Below are positions 42,333 through 54,510 of a DNA stretch of 64,000 nt, piece after piece. Location: positions 59,284,855 through 59,348,854 of the forward strand of contig OX421967.1 in assembly GCA_949128115.1 (NCBI GenBank). Reading direction: 5' to 3'. The notes under the pieces were generated by a model. It saw nothing but the letters and a program-made list of their open reading frames with translations, ran no database searches and was not told the DNA's origin. Position 1 is the stretch's first letter; every line of letters starts with the position of its first letter. The translations under genes and the position numbers were made by a program. This DNA comes from Anaspis maculata (lineage: Eukaryota > Arthropoda > Insecta > Coleoptera > Scraptiidae).

Positions 42333-44070
42333 CACAGCTATTATAATTACATAAAAACACGTACCTATTCGCAGTGTCGGCTAATCGCTTTTTATTTCCT
42401 TTTGGTACACAGCTACCATGCAACGCAATATCTCATAGCCGACTGCCCGCTCCTAGAGATGTCAATATTGTACATAACTACCGTTACTAAGTATCCGTTA
42501 CTTCACTGGTTCCGAAGTACCGAATACTCATTTCAAAAAATACTCGTTACTTTATACCTATGGGTGGGCAAATTTGGATGTTTCTGGGAGATCTCGGTAA
42601 CTATAAGAGCTATGAAAAAATGAATGGTACCTACCTTCTTGATCGCTTTTTTTGAGTCGAACTCGACGGTGAAAACTAGAACTTATTGCTATCGTCTTTT
42701 GTTTTCGAGGTATATTTAAAAGTTTGACTTATTAATTTTTCGATGAATGTCGATATCTTTCTTGGTTTCCAAGTTACAGAAAAGATATTAACACTTTCTC
42801 AAGTAACTTTTTTGGATAGAATGAAAATACCTTGGCAGATTTGAAAAAACTTCTTTTGTTTTTTGGTTATAGCACAAAGTTTATTTTTTCATGGGCAAGT
42901 CATAATGGCTATAGAGTAGTTAAATAGAGTTTCTCTTTTCAACGATATATAACATGTCTGGCAAAAAACTTATGGAAAGTTACATTTTTCAAAATAAACT
43001 AACTGAGTCACTGAGTCAAAACAGTGAACAAATGTCTCAGGTAACTATGACAAATTCAAGGTGAAGAGTCAAAACAGTGAAAAATGTCTCAGGTAACAAT
43101 GACAAATATAGTTTATTTTGAAAAATGTAACTTTCCATAAGTTTTTGACAGACATGCTATATATTGTTGTAAAGAGACAAAAACACCATTTATTTTGTCT
43201 ATGGCCAACTATGACTTGCCTATGAAAAAATACAGCTTTGTGTAATAACCAAAAAAACAGAAAGAAGTTTTTTCAAATCTGTCAAGGTAATTTTATTCTA
43301 CTCAAGAAAGTGCCTGAAGAAAGAGTAAATAACTTTTATGTAACTTGAAAACCAAAAAAGATATCGACATTCATCGAAATCGTGAAAAATCAAACTTTTG
43401 AATATAGCTCGAAAACAAAAGACGATAGCAAGTTCTAGTTTTCACCATTGAGTTTGTCTCAAAAAAAGCGATCGAGAAGGTACCATCCATTTCTTCATAG
43501 CTCTTATAAAGTGGTCAACAAAATAAGTGTCATAGTCGATATTTTCATCGGTTTTCAAAACCAGACAGCTTTGGATTCCTTTGATGGATTTTGGATCTGT
43601 TTGAACTGATCAATAGCACCATTCTTTAGCTATCGGATACAAGTACTGTGGAGTAGATGAAAAGTCAAATAAAGTTTATACATGGTGTCAAGTAAAACCG
43701 TGCAAAACTATTGAAGATTTGTTTATTCCCCATTTTGGCAAAACATTTTCTTGATCGATACCAGCACCTAGAATATGAACATTGATGTCTTCCCTCGAAA
43801 CGATTTTTGATTTGCACCCTTATTATGATTTTGGACAGAGTTGTACCATTTTTTCTTCAATGTACACTTATTGCAAAACTGCCTGCTATCAAATTTGAAG
43901 TTGAAATTGGAACTATCTCTTTTCAACATTTTCCTCACTCAACCCCAAAAAAGCTACCCCCGCGGTCAATGCCTAACCATTGTGGGCCGCAATGTTGGGG
44001 CTGGTACCAGAATTGGTACCTACGATACTGAAATAGCGTAATGTCATGAAAGAGATACTCTTGTTTCAAG
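42333..44070. repeat. 3' flank of Z6 with a large palindrome
   Basis: Collinear with 14289-16320. The palindrome arms (about 42603-43010 and 43090-43507) are uninterrupted here. Similarity with unit A ends at CTTGTTTCAAG. No gene seen. Confidence 0.75.
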
Positions 44071-47000
44071 AAAGAATGTATTGTTCCGATCTAAATGATC
44101 TTGTTGTGAAATAAATTGAATTATTATCTTCAAATACGTTGGTTATTCTTGATTGATTCATGTCTTGAAGCTCACGCCACGATTCCATAACGCACTGGGG
44201 CTTGGGGCTTTTCGGGGCACGGAATTAATTAGTGTCAATAACTATTTATATAATCAATTGATCTCTAAATAATGAAAAAAGAACACAACGTGGGGTAATG
44301 CCGGTAAGGTATGAGTAGTGCAACGTCGATCCAAGAGGGTAAAGCACCTAGTGTAAGCAAAAGAAATAAAAAAGGTGTAAGCATTAATTTCTTCATCATC
44401 ACGAGTCAATCAAGTATACAGGGGAAGGTTTGTCTCATTTCAGTATATTATGCAGAGAAATTTCAAAATTTCGTATTCATAGTAAATGTGGACACGCTGC
44501 TCAATTTCACAGCGTTTCTCCTACTTATTCGTACAATGTATTCACGGCACTATTCAGACCAATGTATTTTTCGGTAACCGTGTCATAACGGGGAACACGA
44601 AGCGGCACATTTCACAGTAACGATTCCATCACCATTATCTTCCTTATGCAATCTTGAGTCGATCCAGGTACGGAAGAAAGCGATTTACTTACGTTGACTA
44701 TTCCATTTTCGCACTTGAACATCGCCCACTTTTCTTGCTTGTCGCCATTGTAACCACTCCATTCCCGCTGTTCTTTTTCCTAATAATTGACGTTCCATTC
44801 ACAACTGTCAACGTTTGACAGGTAGCCTAGACATGCGTGCGACATTCATCATTGCAAGTTATTCTGCTTTTTAATGTGTAGTTACCTACCTACGCTGTAA
44901 AAAAGGAGATAAAAAACGTGCCAGATATTTTAGTTTTTATGTCATGATTGTCATGCTCAGTCAATGAAAACACACAAATAATTGAAAAGCAAATAGAGAA
45001 AATGAACGCATGAACTACCTATTTTTCGCGACTTTCTTCCCGTTTCCTGTGTTTTTTTTTTACATTCTCATCTCCTTTTTATGATTTTGTCCGACACTTC
45101 CCATGCGTTGTTATTCCTTATTCTTTGCCCTTTTCGGCTATTTTGTCCTACATGTAATTCCTTGTTTACACGTGTCGACTGTCTTTTTTGCACTTTTGTA
45201 ACACGCAGGGATGATTTAAAATTGGGATAACGAAAACTATAAGGGTATGATTGGGAGTTATAATGGTGATATAAAAGTATTTATGTTTTAGACGAAAAGA
45301 TCCTACCATTTGCCACAATCGTAACAAACAGGATAAAAATATTAAAGATAACTTTGATTCAAGGGGTTGAGGGTTACCTATTAAGTATTACGAGTTCCTG
45401 TACCTAATGTATGGTTTGGGGGAACTATAGTAGGTCGATGACCCTATATGGTCGTTAGAATAGGGATTGCTTATATCTAAGGTAGTTACGTGCTGCCACC
45501 ACTGTTCTCAGTTATTTTATATGGAGAGACAGATCCATAGGGGGAGGAGAACAGACCATCTGGGTGCATCTTACGGTTTTAATCTAGGTTGGGGTAGCGT
45601 GCATCTATTTCTGGCTTCAACTCTCCAGAAAGGCGTTTATGTTGAGTCCGGCAGATGAGGCATTTGAATCGAGTAGGAACTTCCAGCTTATAGTTATCTG
45701 TCTATGTGAAGGGTGATCAGATAAACAAAAGATTTTTCAAAACAATACATTATCTATTAAAAAAAATTAGCAAAATTAAAAATACAAATACTGCAAGATT
45801 GTTGTCAAAAACTAGAATCAAAAATATCCACAAATACAGCCATCCACGTGACTTTAAAACATTAGTGGTAAATAAACAAACTCAGTTGACACTATGCCGT
45901 TTGAATGACGTAATTGACATTTCAGTGACAGCGCCGGTAAAACAGAGTCCTGCGCTCTGACTGGCGCTCGCACAACCAGAGGGCGTTACCCACTGCTTTA
46001 CTCGACGGTACCATTTCCATGGTTAACAACACATTTAGAACGAGATATAAGAGAGTAAAGTAATGCAACAACCGTCGCGACGCCATATTGGCGTTATTCG
46101 TCATAGCTCGTGCACATGACGTAAGTGGGAATACAAGAGAGAGAGAGAGAATTCACTAGCATGAGAGACATAGTTATAGCAGATGATCATCATTACGGGT
46201 GACTCAATCTTCATCCGTGAGGATATTAATTTTAATAGATTTCACCTTATATACGGTGACGTCACACTGATAAGGATTCTAATTTTCACGTTCCATTCTG
46301 GGTTCCAACAGAGTTCACTCGCGAAGAACACAGGGGTCATGTCTTTAGGGCGAATAGGTTGCACGTTACGAAGGAACGCGTCTTCGCGTAACTTAGAAAA
46401 ATGTAAATATTATAACGCGTCGATTTCCTGTGTAGTACCAGGAAAGGAATTAAATTGATTACTCGCGCGTGATTTCAACAGTAGAATTGTGGCACTTCGA
46501 CCTCTCAAAATTCGGGAATTTTACTGGGAGGAACCATCAAACTTAGACGGTCCCGCCGACACATCCGAGGCTTAGAAATTTAGTGACTTTAGTTAATTAA
46601 CCATGAATAAATTAGTAATGTAATTTAACCGCGGCGCGGCCTGCAACGAGAATGCAGCTCGGTTCAAAGTTCTTTTCACCGCGTGGTCTTGCCGACCAAT
46701 AAGAGTGGACTTCTTCTTGGGGGGTCCAGTTCTTTGCGACGCTGGAATCTGCCCATGGACGTTAAAATCTGCACGTAGCCTTTTGTTTAGTCTGGAAAAT
46801 ATATGATAAGCTCGAGTTTTTAAGGAAATAATTCAGCCATCTGGTTGACTCATCCATTACATTGAAGCATCGGGATGTTTAGCAGGGGAAAAGGCGGTCG
46901 TAATTTAGTTCCGAATCTCTCTCATAATTCGAATTAACTATAGAAAAATAGCAGTTGGGTTACAACAAGAGGAATTAAGCTTCAACAATTATTCAAGTGA

Positions 47001-47590
47001 AATCCCGAGTGGGGGAAACCAAGCAAATAAGGCCCGGTTTGCTACACTTTCTCTTTGTTTTGTGTAATTTATTCATTTTTTCCAATGATTTTTTCACGAT
47101 CGTTAGTAATTTTCAGCAGTGTTCCAAGTTTTACGACGCGTTCTTCTCTGCTTCTTTCCACCCAACACCTTTATTTCGCTTCCCTGTCTCGTTGGTGTGT
47201 TTTGGTAGCGTATCGCTACAAAAACAATGTCTTTTGGTGCCTTTCTCACGATTACTTGCGATTTTTCGCCCTGTTTTTTGTTTTATGACCAGTTATTTTC
47301 AGCTTCTCCCCGTCCAACACCCTTATTTTGCTCTCCGGTCCCGCTGGTGTGTTTTTTATCTTCAGTTTAATACCATTTTCACCTCGTTCTGGAAGTCACA
47401 TATCCGCCCGACGCCGGCGCTAAAAATGCGCTGCGTACCCAACTGCGTAGTTTCCAAAATTTTCATAATTTTTTTCTCGAAAGTTTGTGGATCTTCCACA
47501 AAATTTCTTCCGAAAAAACTTATTGGCCACTGTTTGTAGACCATTCCTGCTTTTGGAATGATCGAAATCGAGGTCCCCTTTATGACACGG
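44071..47590. other. Unassigned sequence between Z6 and Z7
   Basis: No convincing gene. A GA microsatellite is at 46131-46150. A direct repeat of about 55 bp (CTTCTTTCCACCCAACACC and on at about 47150; CTTCTCCCCGTCCAACACCC and on at about 47305) ends in GGTGTGTTTT. A short frame MRCVPNCVVSK at 47426 looks like the start of a THAP domain but goes no further. Confidence 0.4.
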
Positions 47591-48001
47591 TCACTGTATT
47601 TTTCGATCCCTCGTTAGCTTTTCTTTGCTGCGCCCGCAGCATGGTCGTAGGTAGGCGAAACGAAGGTAGTAGGTAAGCAGCCGTTACAAAATGGTGTCAA
47701 TCTAACCTACAAAGTAGTTTTACGTCTAAATTTGCTCTTAAAAACATCAAAATCAGCTGACTACCTACCTCTACATATTATTCAGGTGAGTACCTAAGTA
47801 CCTACTTACTTGTAATGGGTACCGTACCTATTTATAAGGTAGGACTGTTGCTAGTCAGAACTGAATTTTTTACCCATATTATTGTAGTTGAGATACAATC
47901 AAACTATGTAACAGTAAACAGTAGGGTGTGTAGTGAACTGTATTGTTGAGTAAATAGGTACCTACCTACCTACTAATAATGACTATTCCAGGTCGTCAGT
48001 C
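47591..48001 (+). promoter_or_regulatory. 5' flank of Z7
   Basis: Contains the family's upstream landmarks: TCGTTAGCTTTT, an imperfect version of the palindrome (GCTGCGCCCGCAGC, 47627-47640), the TACAAAATGGTGTCA block, and a branch point/acceptor (TACTAAT 47971-47977, CCAG ending at 47991). From 47786 it closely matches the Z1 flank at 2272, and here there is no LTR insertion. Confidence 0.6.
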
Positions 48002-48952
48002 ATGGCTGAAATACATCGGTGTCAACAATGTTCACATGAGTTTGAACTCAAGTTTCAACTAGAACACCACCTTCAAAGGGCCCACAGGATTGTTCATGCG
48101 GCAGAACCGTTCCATGTCATCGTAGAACCGGAGCAGTTTTCGTGCATTTGCTGCGAATTCAAGGGTTACTATAATCAAGACTTGTACGAACACTGCGAAC
48201 ACAAATATCACGGCAGGATCGACGACGACGACATTGAACGAAGCTCATTTTGCAATGCTGTATTCCATAAGTTCCCATGCGAACATTGCCGGTTCAGGTC
48301 CAATTCCGCATTGCTTCTAGTGAAACACAAGGATTCCCATCGATCATCTGCGATGCTTGCAAGACCATCATCACACGCCACAGCAGTAGTTTACCTTGTC
48401 GAAGATTTTCCGCCTGCTAAACGCTTGAACAAATCCAGGCGAAAGAAAGACTCGAATGAACACATGCCAACTCATGCCTCCCATAAAGAGATCAAATTGT
48501 ATCAATGTGCGGAGTGTCCATACAACTCCAAACAGAAATGTAATCTACAAAGACATAACACGTTGAGACATGCCACCGCCAGAGACATCGTTTGGTTCCA
48601 ATGTGCAGTGTGTCCGTATAAATCTAAGCAAAAGAGCCATTTGAAAACGCACATGTTGAGACACGCCGCCGTCGAAGACATCGTTTGGTTCCAGTGCGAA
48701 AAGTGTCCGCATAAATTCAAAAGGAAGCACAATTTGAAAGATCACATGTTGAAACATGCCGCCGCTGAAGACGTCGATTGGTTCAGATGTGATGAATGTT
48801 CATATAAAACCTTCCGGAAAGATAGCTTGAGGATGCACGCGTTGAAACATGCTGCCGCCGAAGACGTCGATTGGTTTGAATGTGATAAATGTCCATTCAA
48901 AACCAAGTATTGTTTGTGTTTGAGAAGACACAGCGAAACGTGCTGCCGCTGA
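48002..48952 (+). CDS. Z7, divergent and C-terminally truncated ZNF protein (316 aa)
   Basis: Has the family N-terminus (MAEIHRCQQC) and the three-finger module, more diverged than the other copies (CEHC in the third). Four complete array fingers follow (KQKCNLQR with an H-x4-H end, KQKSHLKT, KRKHNLKD, FRKDSLRM), then a fifth (KYCLCLRR) that loses its frame at RRHSETCCR and a stop. The bases after the stop still resemble finger sequence in another frame, so the end is a frameshift and not a natural terminus. The zinc ligands of the first four array fingers are intact; a shorter protein is possible. It faces Z8, which is on the opposite strand 13 kb downstream. Confidence 0.75.
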   Translation: MAEIHRCQQCSHEFELKFQLEHHLQRAHRIVHAAEPFHVIVEPEQFSCICCEFKGYYNQDLYEHCEHKYHGRIDDDDIERSSFCNAVFHKFPCEHCRFRSNSALLLVKHKDSHRSSAMLARPSSHATAVVYLVEDFPPAKRLNKSRRKKDSNEHMPTHASHKEIKLYQCAECPYNSKQKCNLQRHNTLRHATARDIVWFQCAVCPYKSKQKSHLKTHMLRHAAVEDIVWFQCEKCPHKFKRKHNLKDHMLKHAAAEDVDWFRCDECSYKTFRKDSLRMHALKHAAAEDVDWFECDKCPFKTKYCLCLRRHSETCCR

Positions 48953-49280
48953 TGACATCGTTTGGTTGGGATGTGTTGAATGTTCATTTGAAACCAAGCA
49001 TTTTCCGTCGAACGCATGGTACCTACCCATTTGCTGAGTTTGAAAACGTACATGTTGAAACATGCTGCCGCTAAAGACGTCGTTTAGATCCAATGTGATG
49101 GTTAAGTTTGAAGGGGCACCATGTTCAACCATTTTGACTCTTGAGACGTCGTTTGGTTCCAGTTTGCAAAGTGTTCATATCAATCCAAACGGAAAGGGGG
49201 AGCAGTTTTTTCGACGGAGTTCAAATTTCAAACGGCACATGTTGACGTTCGATCATACATTAAGCTTCATGTATACCCAT
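48953..49280 (+). pseudogene. Degenerate finger tail of Z7
   Basis: Remnants in shifting frames: ECSFETKH at about 48978, a CATGTTGAAACATGCTGCCG block at 49049-49068, and finger-like pieces around 49160-49240 (CAAAGTGTTCATATCAATCC). It shows that the array once extended at least three more units. Confidence 0.65.
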
Positions 49281-50006
49281 ACCTATGTATGACCTAAGGT
49301 GCTGATGCACTCTTTCGTGATGATTTCGGTGTGACAAGTGTTCATTTACAACTCGACACAGGTCAGTCTGACGAGGCACAAATATGTATATTCTGAAGAA
49401 CATTTGCGCTGAGACGTCGATGGTTCAGATGATCAAAGTGTTCATGTAAATCTAAGTTATGTACCTGCACTTACCTACCTACCTACCTACCTTCAATGAA
49501 GGACGGAGTTCCTAATTTTCTCTTCTACAAGACACATTTTGTTTTGTTCCGATTATAATTACATAATGATTCAGATGCATTCATTTTTACTTCTACAATT
49601 CGTCGCCCGGACAATTCGTCGCGAATTTTTGTTTTGCTCTTTCCGTTATACCCTTGACAGACTAGAAACCTCATGATCATTTAGCGTACATTACGATATA
49701 AATTACCAGTGTGTCACGTCGTCATTGACTTAATGATCATTTGGAACGTCATTTAGGACCTTGATGATCATTAACTAGGAGTAGGAACCATAATCGCCGA
49801 ATAATCGGGGGTGGTCGTGCACCATCGCCGTGATTTTTGAATACCATTGGCCAACGCTTCTGCCAATGAATCGCGATATATTTGTCATTGAGTCTGTCAT
49901 TTAAGCTCGCCATTGAAAGTGTCAGACACGTATTTTTGTGATGGAGGAACTGGATTTTGTGTCTTGCCTCTTGCAACAACATTTCTTGTACCAAATTATG
50001 AGATAA
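49281..50006. other. Non-coding sequence downstream of Z7
   Basis: No gene seen. Several AATGATCATT-type palindromes occur between 49670 and 49790; a related set recurs at 51075-51115. Confidence 0.4.
49476..49495. repeat. (ACCT)n microsatellite
   Basis: Five tandem ACCT units; shorter TAGGTACCTACC-type tracts are common across the window. Confidence 0.8.
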
Positions 50007-50425
50007 TGCACGTACAAGCACGTACGAAAAATTAAAAACTCCCCGTTTTACATAAGAAATTACCACCTATTCGCGGAATTTTGGATGATACGAACATTGC
50101 AAACGTGCAGCACGATATCGATTGGCGGCACTTTATTTTTAAGCAAAGCCGAATTTATTGATGAGGAGATGGGTTTACGTAAGTATATGTGAGACAAGGA
50201 GGTATATAATGCCAGTAGCGTGCACGTAGGTATAAGCACATACGAAAAATTTAAAAATATTATCGCTTTAGGTACATAAGAAATGACCGCCTGTTCGCGA
50301 AAGTTGGATGTTATACGAACATTGTGAACTTGTTGCCGGATATCGGTTGGCGGCACTCTATTTTTGGCAAAGTCGAATTTATTGATGAGGGAATAGATTT
50401 TTCCGTAAGTATATCCGTGAGATAG
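50007..50425. repeat. Two-copy tandem repeat, period about 214 bp
   Basis: Copy one starts TGCACGTACAAGCACGTACG at 50007; copy two starts TGCACGTAGGTATAAGCACA at 50221. Both contain a CGAATTTATTGATGAGG block and a GTAAGTATAT block. The repeat is imperfect and non-coding. Confidence 0.75.
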
Positions 50426-51165
50426 GTAGGTACCTATATGAGTGTTTATTCCCATAAATACTTATTCTTATTCGATACCAATCGCAAAAGCAGTTGAAAA
50501 ATTGCAAAAAAGTTAAAATGACTACACGATAGATACGAACATAGTGAACTATAACATGCATCTGTCAGTTGCCTTGCCACATGCTAGCCGCGCAAATGGA
50601 CTGGGGCCGCGCGAAATTAAAAGTTGGTTAGACTACTTAGACTATGAGACTATGCAATTTTGATCAAGTTATTGACTGAATTATCAGTCTCTTATTCTTC
50701 TATTCCCTCGTTTCTTTCCATACCATACAAACTCAACATATATTTCGGCAACAAATCGACAGCAAATGAAGATAGTACCTATGGTTGGTGTGAACACTGC
50801 AAGCATTGATAAAATAATTATTGCTTTTTTGATTAAATGGAATCCAAGCTGAATATCACCTCACACCTCACCAAAAATATGGAATTATTGTTATAATTAT
50901 AGATAATAAGGGCAATAATAGCCGAATACTCCGGACCATTCGACAATTTGACATTGATTGGCATTTTAGGGGAAAATTGATCGCCACGTTTATTCATGCG
51001 CCACGGCGCAAGCTCATTGGCTTATTATGATTTGTAGTGTGTCACCCCCAAATTCGCAATCGTCATTTAACGTTAATGATCATTCAGAGTGATGATCTCG
51101 GTAATGATCATTAACGAGCAGTCTGTCTCGGATATTAGCTTTACCAACCCGTTTTGGGTTTTCTT
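50426..51165. other. AT-rich non-coding stretch
   Basis: No gene or clear repeat boundary. It contains a second cluster of ATGATCATT palindromes (51075-51115). Confidence 0.4.
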
Positions 51166-53050
51166 TTGCTTTTAGAGTTCAAGTGAGCCCCCTTATACCT
51201 TACTGTATTATTCAAAACCCTTCAGGGCACTCTTGTTCTTTTCAATGTCTTATTTAAACCTCTAGTGAGTCCCCTTGCATTGCGTGCTTTCCACCTAGCC
51301 CCAAGTTCGGTACACCTGCCATTTACGCATGTGCGGGTTCCAAACGGTGCTTTCCATCTACGTGTTCCTACTCGGTTCTGCGCCGTTCATTGGATCACCT
51401 AAAATTTTGTGCCACACTATGGAACATGTGCCGTCTGGTGGTATTTGTACCGTCTAGGTGGAAAGCACCCATTACTCCGCGAATTTCTACCAGTGCACCA
51501 AGAATTCGTGAGTCTATTGTGTCTACGGAGACACAATGAGTAACATGAGTGATATTTTGACCCCTGTTGACCCCCCTTGTGTCTGCAATCTGCAAGAGTA
51601 GTTGCAATTAGCCCCGTCATATTTTTTCATAGCTTTCAGGTAGGTACCTACCAGTGAGGCCCTTTTGCCTCCTTTTGTTGAACGAAGCTCCATCGGGCCG
51701 CCCGTGTCGCCAATATCATCTGAAATTCTGCTGGAGCTTCCTAGCATTTCTCCGTGGCTTACGGAGCTCCATCGGGCCCCCTTTGTCCTTATGTATCGTT
51801 TGAAGCCCTGATGAGCTCTCTTGTGTTTTTCGTGGCTTTCAGAATTCCAGTGCGCCCCCTTGTTGTCCCAGTGGCTCTCTAAGAGCCCCCTTGTCTCTTC
51901 AACATCTTTTGAAGCTCTGCCAAGCCCCATAGCGTTTTTCCGTGGCTCACGGAGCTCTATCGGCTCCCCTTGTGTCTTCATGACACCCCTTTTTTTCCGT
52001 GGTTTCCATTTCATATCATTTCCTTTTATTTCATTTATTTATAGTGCCATCGAGAGACCTCGTCGGAGGTAGTTTATATCTCGACACTGTCAACAAAATC
52101 AATAATTAATTTGTCAGATATATGTCACAGCTCCAAAATCTCCTCACACCATCTTCTCCGCCTGCCAACCATCGTTCTCTCCATTAAACCCATCAAATCC
52201 ATCCTTTTCGTTCTCCCACACCTTTAGAATTTCAGCAAGCCCCCTTGTGTTCCCTCGTGTTGTTAGAGGCCTAGTGGCCCTCCAAGGGCCCCCTTGTTTC
52301 TTCAACGTCTTTTGAAGCTCTGCTGAGCACTCTAGCATTTTTCCGTAGCTCACGGAGTTTTATCGGGCGAGCCCCCTTGTGCCGTCATGTATCGTTTGGA
52401 GCTCTAGTGGCCCCCTAATTTTTTTGTAGCTTGAATATTCTAGTGAGCCCCTTGTGCCTTCTTGCGTTGTACGAGGCTCTAGTAGCCCTCCAAGAGCCCC
52501 CTTGTTTCTTATTCAATGTCTTTTGAAGCCCTGCTAAGCCCCCTAGCGCCCTGGAGCGCGATTCTGTACTTGCCTACCGACAACTATCGGATCGGTAGCT
52601 AGGGCGAGAACCAATCAAATTCGCTCCTGCCTAGCTACCGACACCGACAAGTGTCGGTAGGAGAGTATAGAATCGCGGCCCTGATGAGCCGTCTTTATTT
52701 TTTCGTAGCTTTCACAGTTCCAGTGGCCCCCCTTGTGCCTTCCTGCGTTATTAGAAGCCTTAGTGCGCCCCCTCCTCCCCCCCCGAGGGCCCCCTTGTCA
52801 CTGACTGCTCGCTTCAACGTATTTTGAAGCCCCGCTGAGCCCTGTCACCTTTCTCTGTGTCTTTTAATGGAGCATTAGTGAGTTCCTTGTGTTTCCATGT
52901 GATATTGAAGCCCTATCGGCTCTCTCAAGTCCGAAAGTGCAATTTGAAGCCTCAATTAGCCCCCTTGCGTTTTTTCACAGCCAGGGAACAGAATTCAATC
53001 AAGCTACATTGTGCCTTTTGTGTTATCCAGGGCTTCCAGGCCACAGTTTT
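51166..53050. repeat. Degenerate tandem repeat with GCCCCCTTGTG motif
   Basis: A loosely repeated block of about 80-120 bp with recurring pieces AGCCCCCTTGTG, TTTTGAAGCTCTG, TTTTTCCGTGGCTCACGGAG and TCTTCAACATC. More than ten variants are present, often with TTTTTCCGTGGC near an inverted CACGG. Frames through it are accidental. It looks like an old minisatellite; a foldback element is embedded at about 52553-52683. Confidence 0.7.
52553..52683. mobile_element. Small foldback/MITE with GCGATTCT ends
   Basis: Left GAGCGCGATTCTGTACT and right AGTATAGAATCGCGGCCCTG are inverted, and inside them CCTACCGACA ... TGTCGGTAGG stems repeat. No clear target duplication. Confidence 0.6.
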
Positions 53051-53129
53051 TTATCATCTTGCCCAAAAACCCAAAAGAAGAATCTTATACAAATAAATCA
53101 AAAGACAGAGAATATACAACATTATATGT

Positions 53130-53377
53130 ATACTGTTGTATGTATACTGTGCATATACTGTTGTATATGTGTATTTTCAGTATTTTTACGGATATTCGAA
53201 AAAGAACGTTATCGCAGACACGTTATCAAAGACGTGTACTTTTAGAATTTTTTTATATATTCACTCTTGAATAAAGAAACGTACAAGCAAGTCGAAAACG
53301 GACGATTTAATTCCAAGTTGCTAGACAAAAATCCCAATTGAACCGGAAGGCGGAATAAGGCTTAACACCACAGTGAC
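53130..53377 (+). repeat. Possible 5' LTR of a plus-strand element
   Basis: TTTATATA (about 53251) and GAATAAAGAA (about 53268) are placed as a TATA box and polyadenylation signal would be in an LTR, and the stretch ends AACACCACA just before a primer-binding-site-like sequence. The left end is not defined. Alternative: unrelated flank of the minus-strand gypsy remnant. Confidence 0.35.
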
Positions 53378-53378
53378 G

Positions 53379-53404
53379 ACGAGGATGGGATCCGAACCCA
53401 CGCG
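53379..53404 (+). other. tRNA-Ser-complementary sequence (primer-binding site-like)
   Basis: TGACGACGAGGATGGGATCC and the bases following are the complement of the 3' end and T arm of a eukaryotic tRNA-Ser, with TGA against the CCA end (one mismatch). Because CCA is not encoded in nuclear tRNA genes, a retrotransposon primer-binding site is more likely than a tRNA gene. Confidence 0.5.
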
Positions 53405-53439
53405 GGCAACTCTGAGGAATGGCGATGCGATACCCCCAT

Positions 53440-54510
53440 GATAGGATTCCGTGATCATGACTGAGTTCTTCTTCTCTATCTTGATATGGTTTCAAATCTT
53501 CGCTCACCGCTGACCAGTTGTTTTCCTGTAGACTTGATTACTCTGTTCAAAGTTGCGTCCTTTTTTGTTGCCTTCTGTACCGTTTCAGCATTTATTGGCC
53601 ATTTTTCCGATGTCGTTGCGAAATTGATGTACTTTCCGTTGTGGTTGTATTCTGGAAAAATAGTCGTTACTTTTCCAGCTACTCTGGATAAGCAATCAGC
53701 TACGGGATTGATCTTTTCCTTGATGTACTGAATCTGGTAGTTGAAGCTTGATAAATACGCCGCCCATCTCTGCAGTCTGCTGGCGTACATAGAAGGAATG
53801 CCTTTATGTTCCCCGAGCAGAGCTAATAGAGGCTTGTGGTCAGTCTTCAAGGTCCATTTATGTCCGTACAAGTACTGGTGGAACTTTGTTACACCATAGT
53901 ATATGGCAAGTGCTTCTTTATGTACCACGGGGTAGTTATTTTCTGATGGCATCAACGTTCTTGATACGCAGCTCACCGTTTTCTCCTCTCCGTTGACAAC
54001 ATGGCTCAATACAGCTGATATTCCGTCTGCTGATGCGTCGGTGGTCAAGACAATTGGCAAATTTGGGTTAAAATGCACTAAACAAGCGTCGGAAGCTGAT
54101 ACATTCTTGATCTCTAAGGACGATCTCTGACATTTTCGGCTCCATTTGAATTCTTCTGTCTTCGATAGCAAATTGTAGATGGGTTTCAAGATCTTCGCCA
54201 AATTTGGTACGAATCTAGAATAATAATTCACCATTCCGCAAAACGATCCAACTTGCGTTATCGTTGTCGGTTCTGGGGCGTGAATAATTGCCAGCACCTT
54301 ATCGTCCGTCTTCCTCAAACTTTTCTTCGAGTTAATATGACCCATATATCCTACTTCTTCTTGAAAGAATTTGCATTTTTTTTACCGTAAGTCCCACCTG
54401 GTCGAGTCGTCTCAATACTGCTTCTAGGGTTTTCAGATGTTCATCTTGGCTCGCGCCAGTGATCAGAATATCGTCAAGAAAGCTAACGACATTATCCATT
54501 CTGATGAATA
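53440..54510 (-). pseudogene. Second gypsy-type pol remnant: RT end, RNase H, integrase start
   Basis: The minus strand encodes, in order: FLDDILITGASQDEHLK (RT catalytic motif, about 54460-54500), KKCKFFQEEVGYMGH, then in one frame (53476-54345) the RT thumb (FCGMVNYYSRFVPNLA) and RNase H (TTDASADGISAVLSH, VHKEALAIYYGV, LKTDHKPLLALLGE, NPVADCLSR). After a frame change the integrase leader (GILSWGYRIAIPQ) follows and is cut off at about 53430. The integrase zinc and DDE parts are missing. The lineage differs from copies A-C. Confidence 0.85.

Noticed and set aside
46997..47539. 180-codon plus-strand frame
   Set aside because: Phe/Cys-rich low-complexity translation over a direct repeat; no start context, domain or conservation seen.
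49476..49495. Telomere-like repeat (insect TTAGG)
   Set aside because: The unit is ACCT, only five copies long and internal; similar TAGGTACCTACC tracts are scattered throughout.
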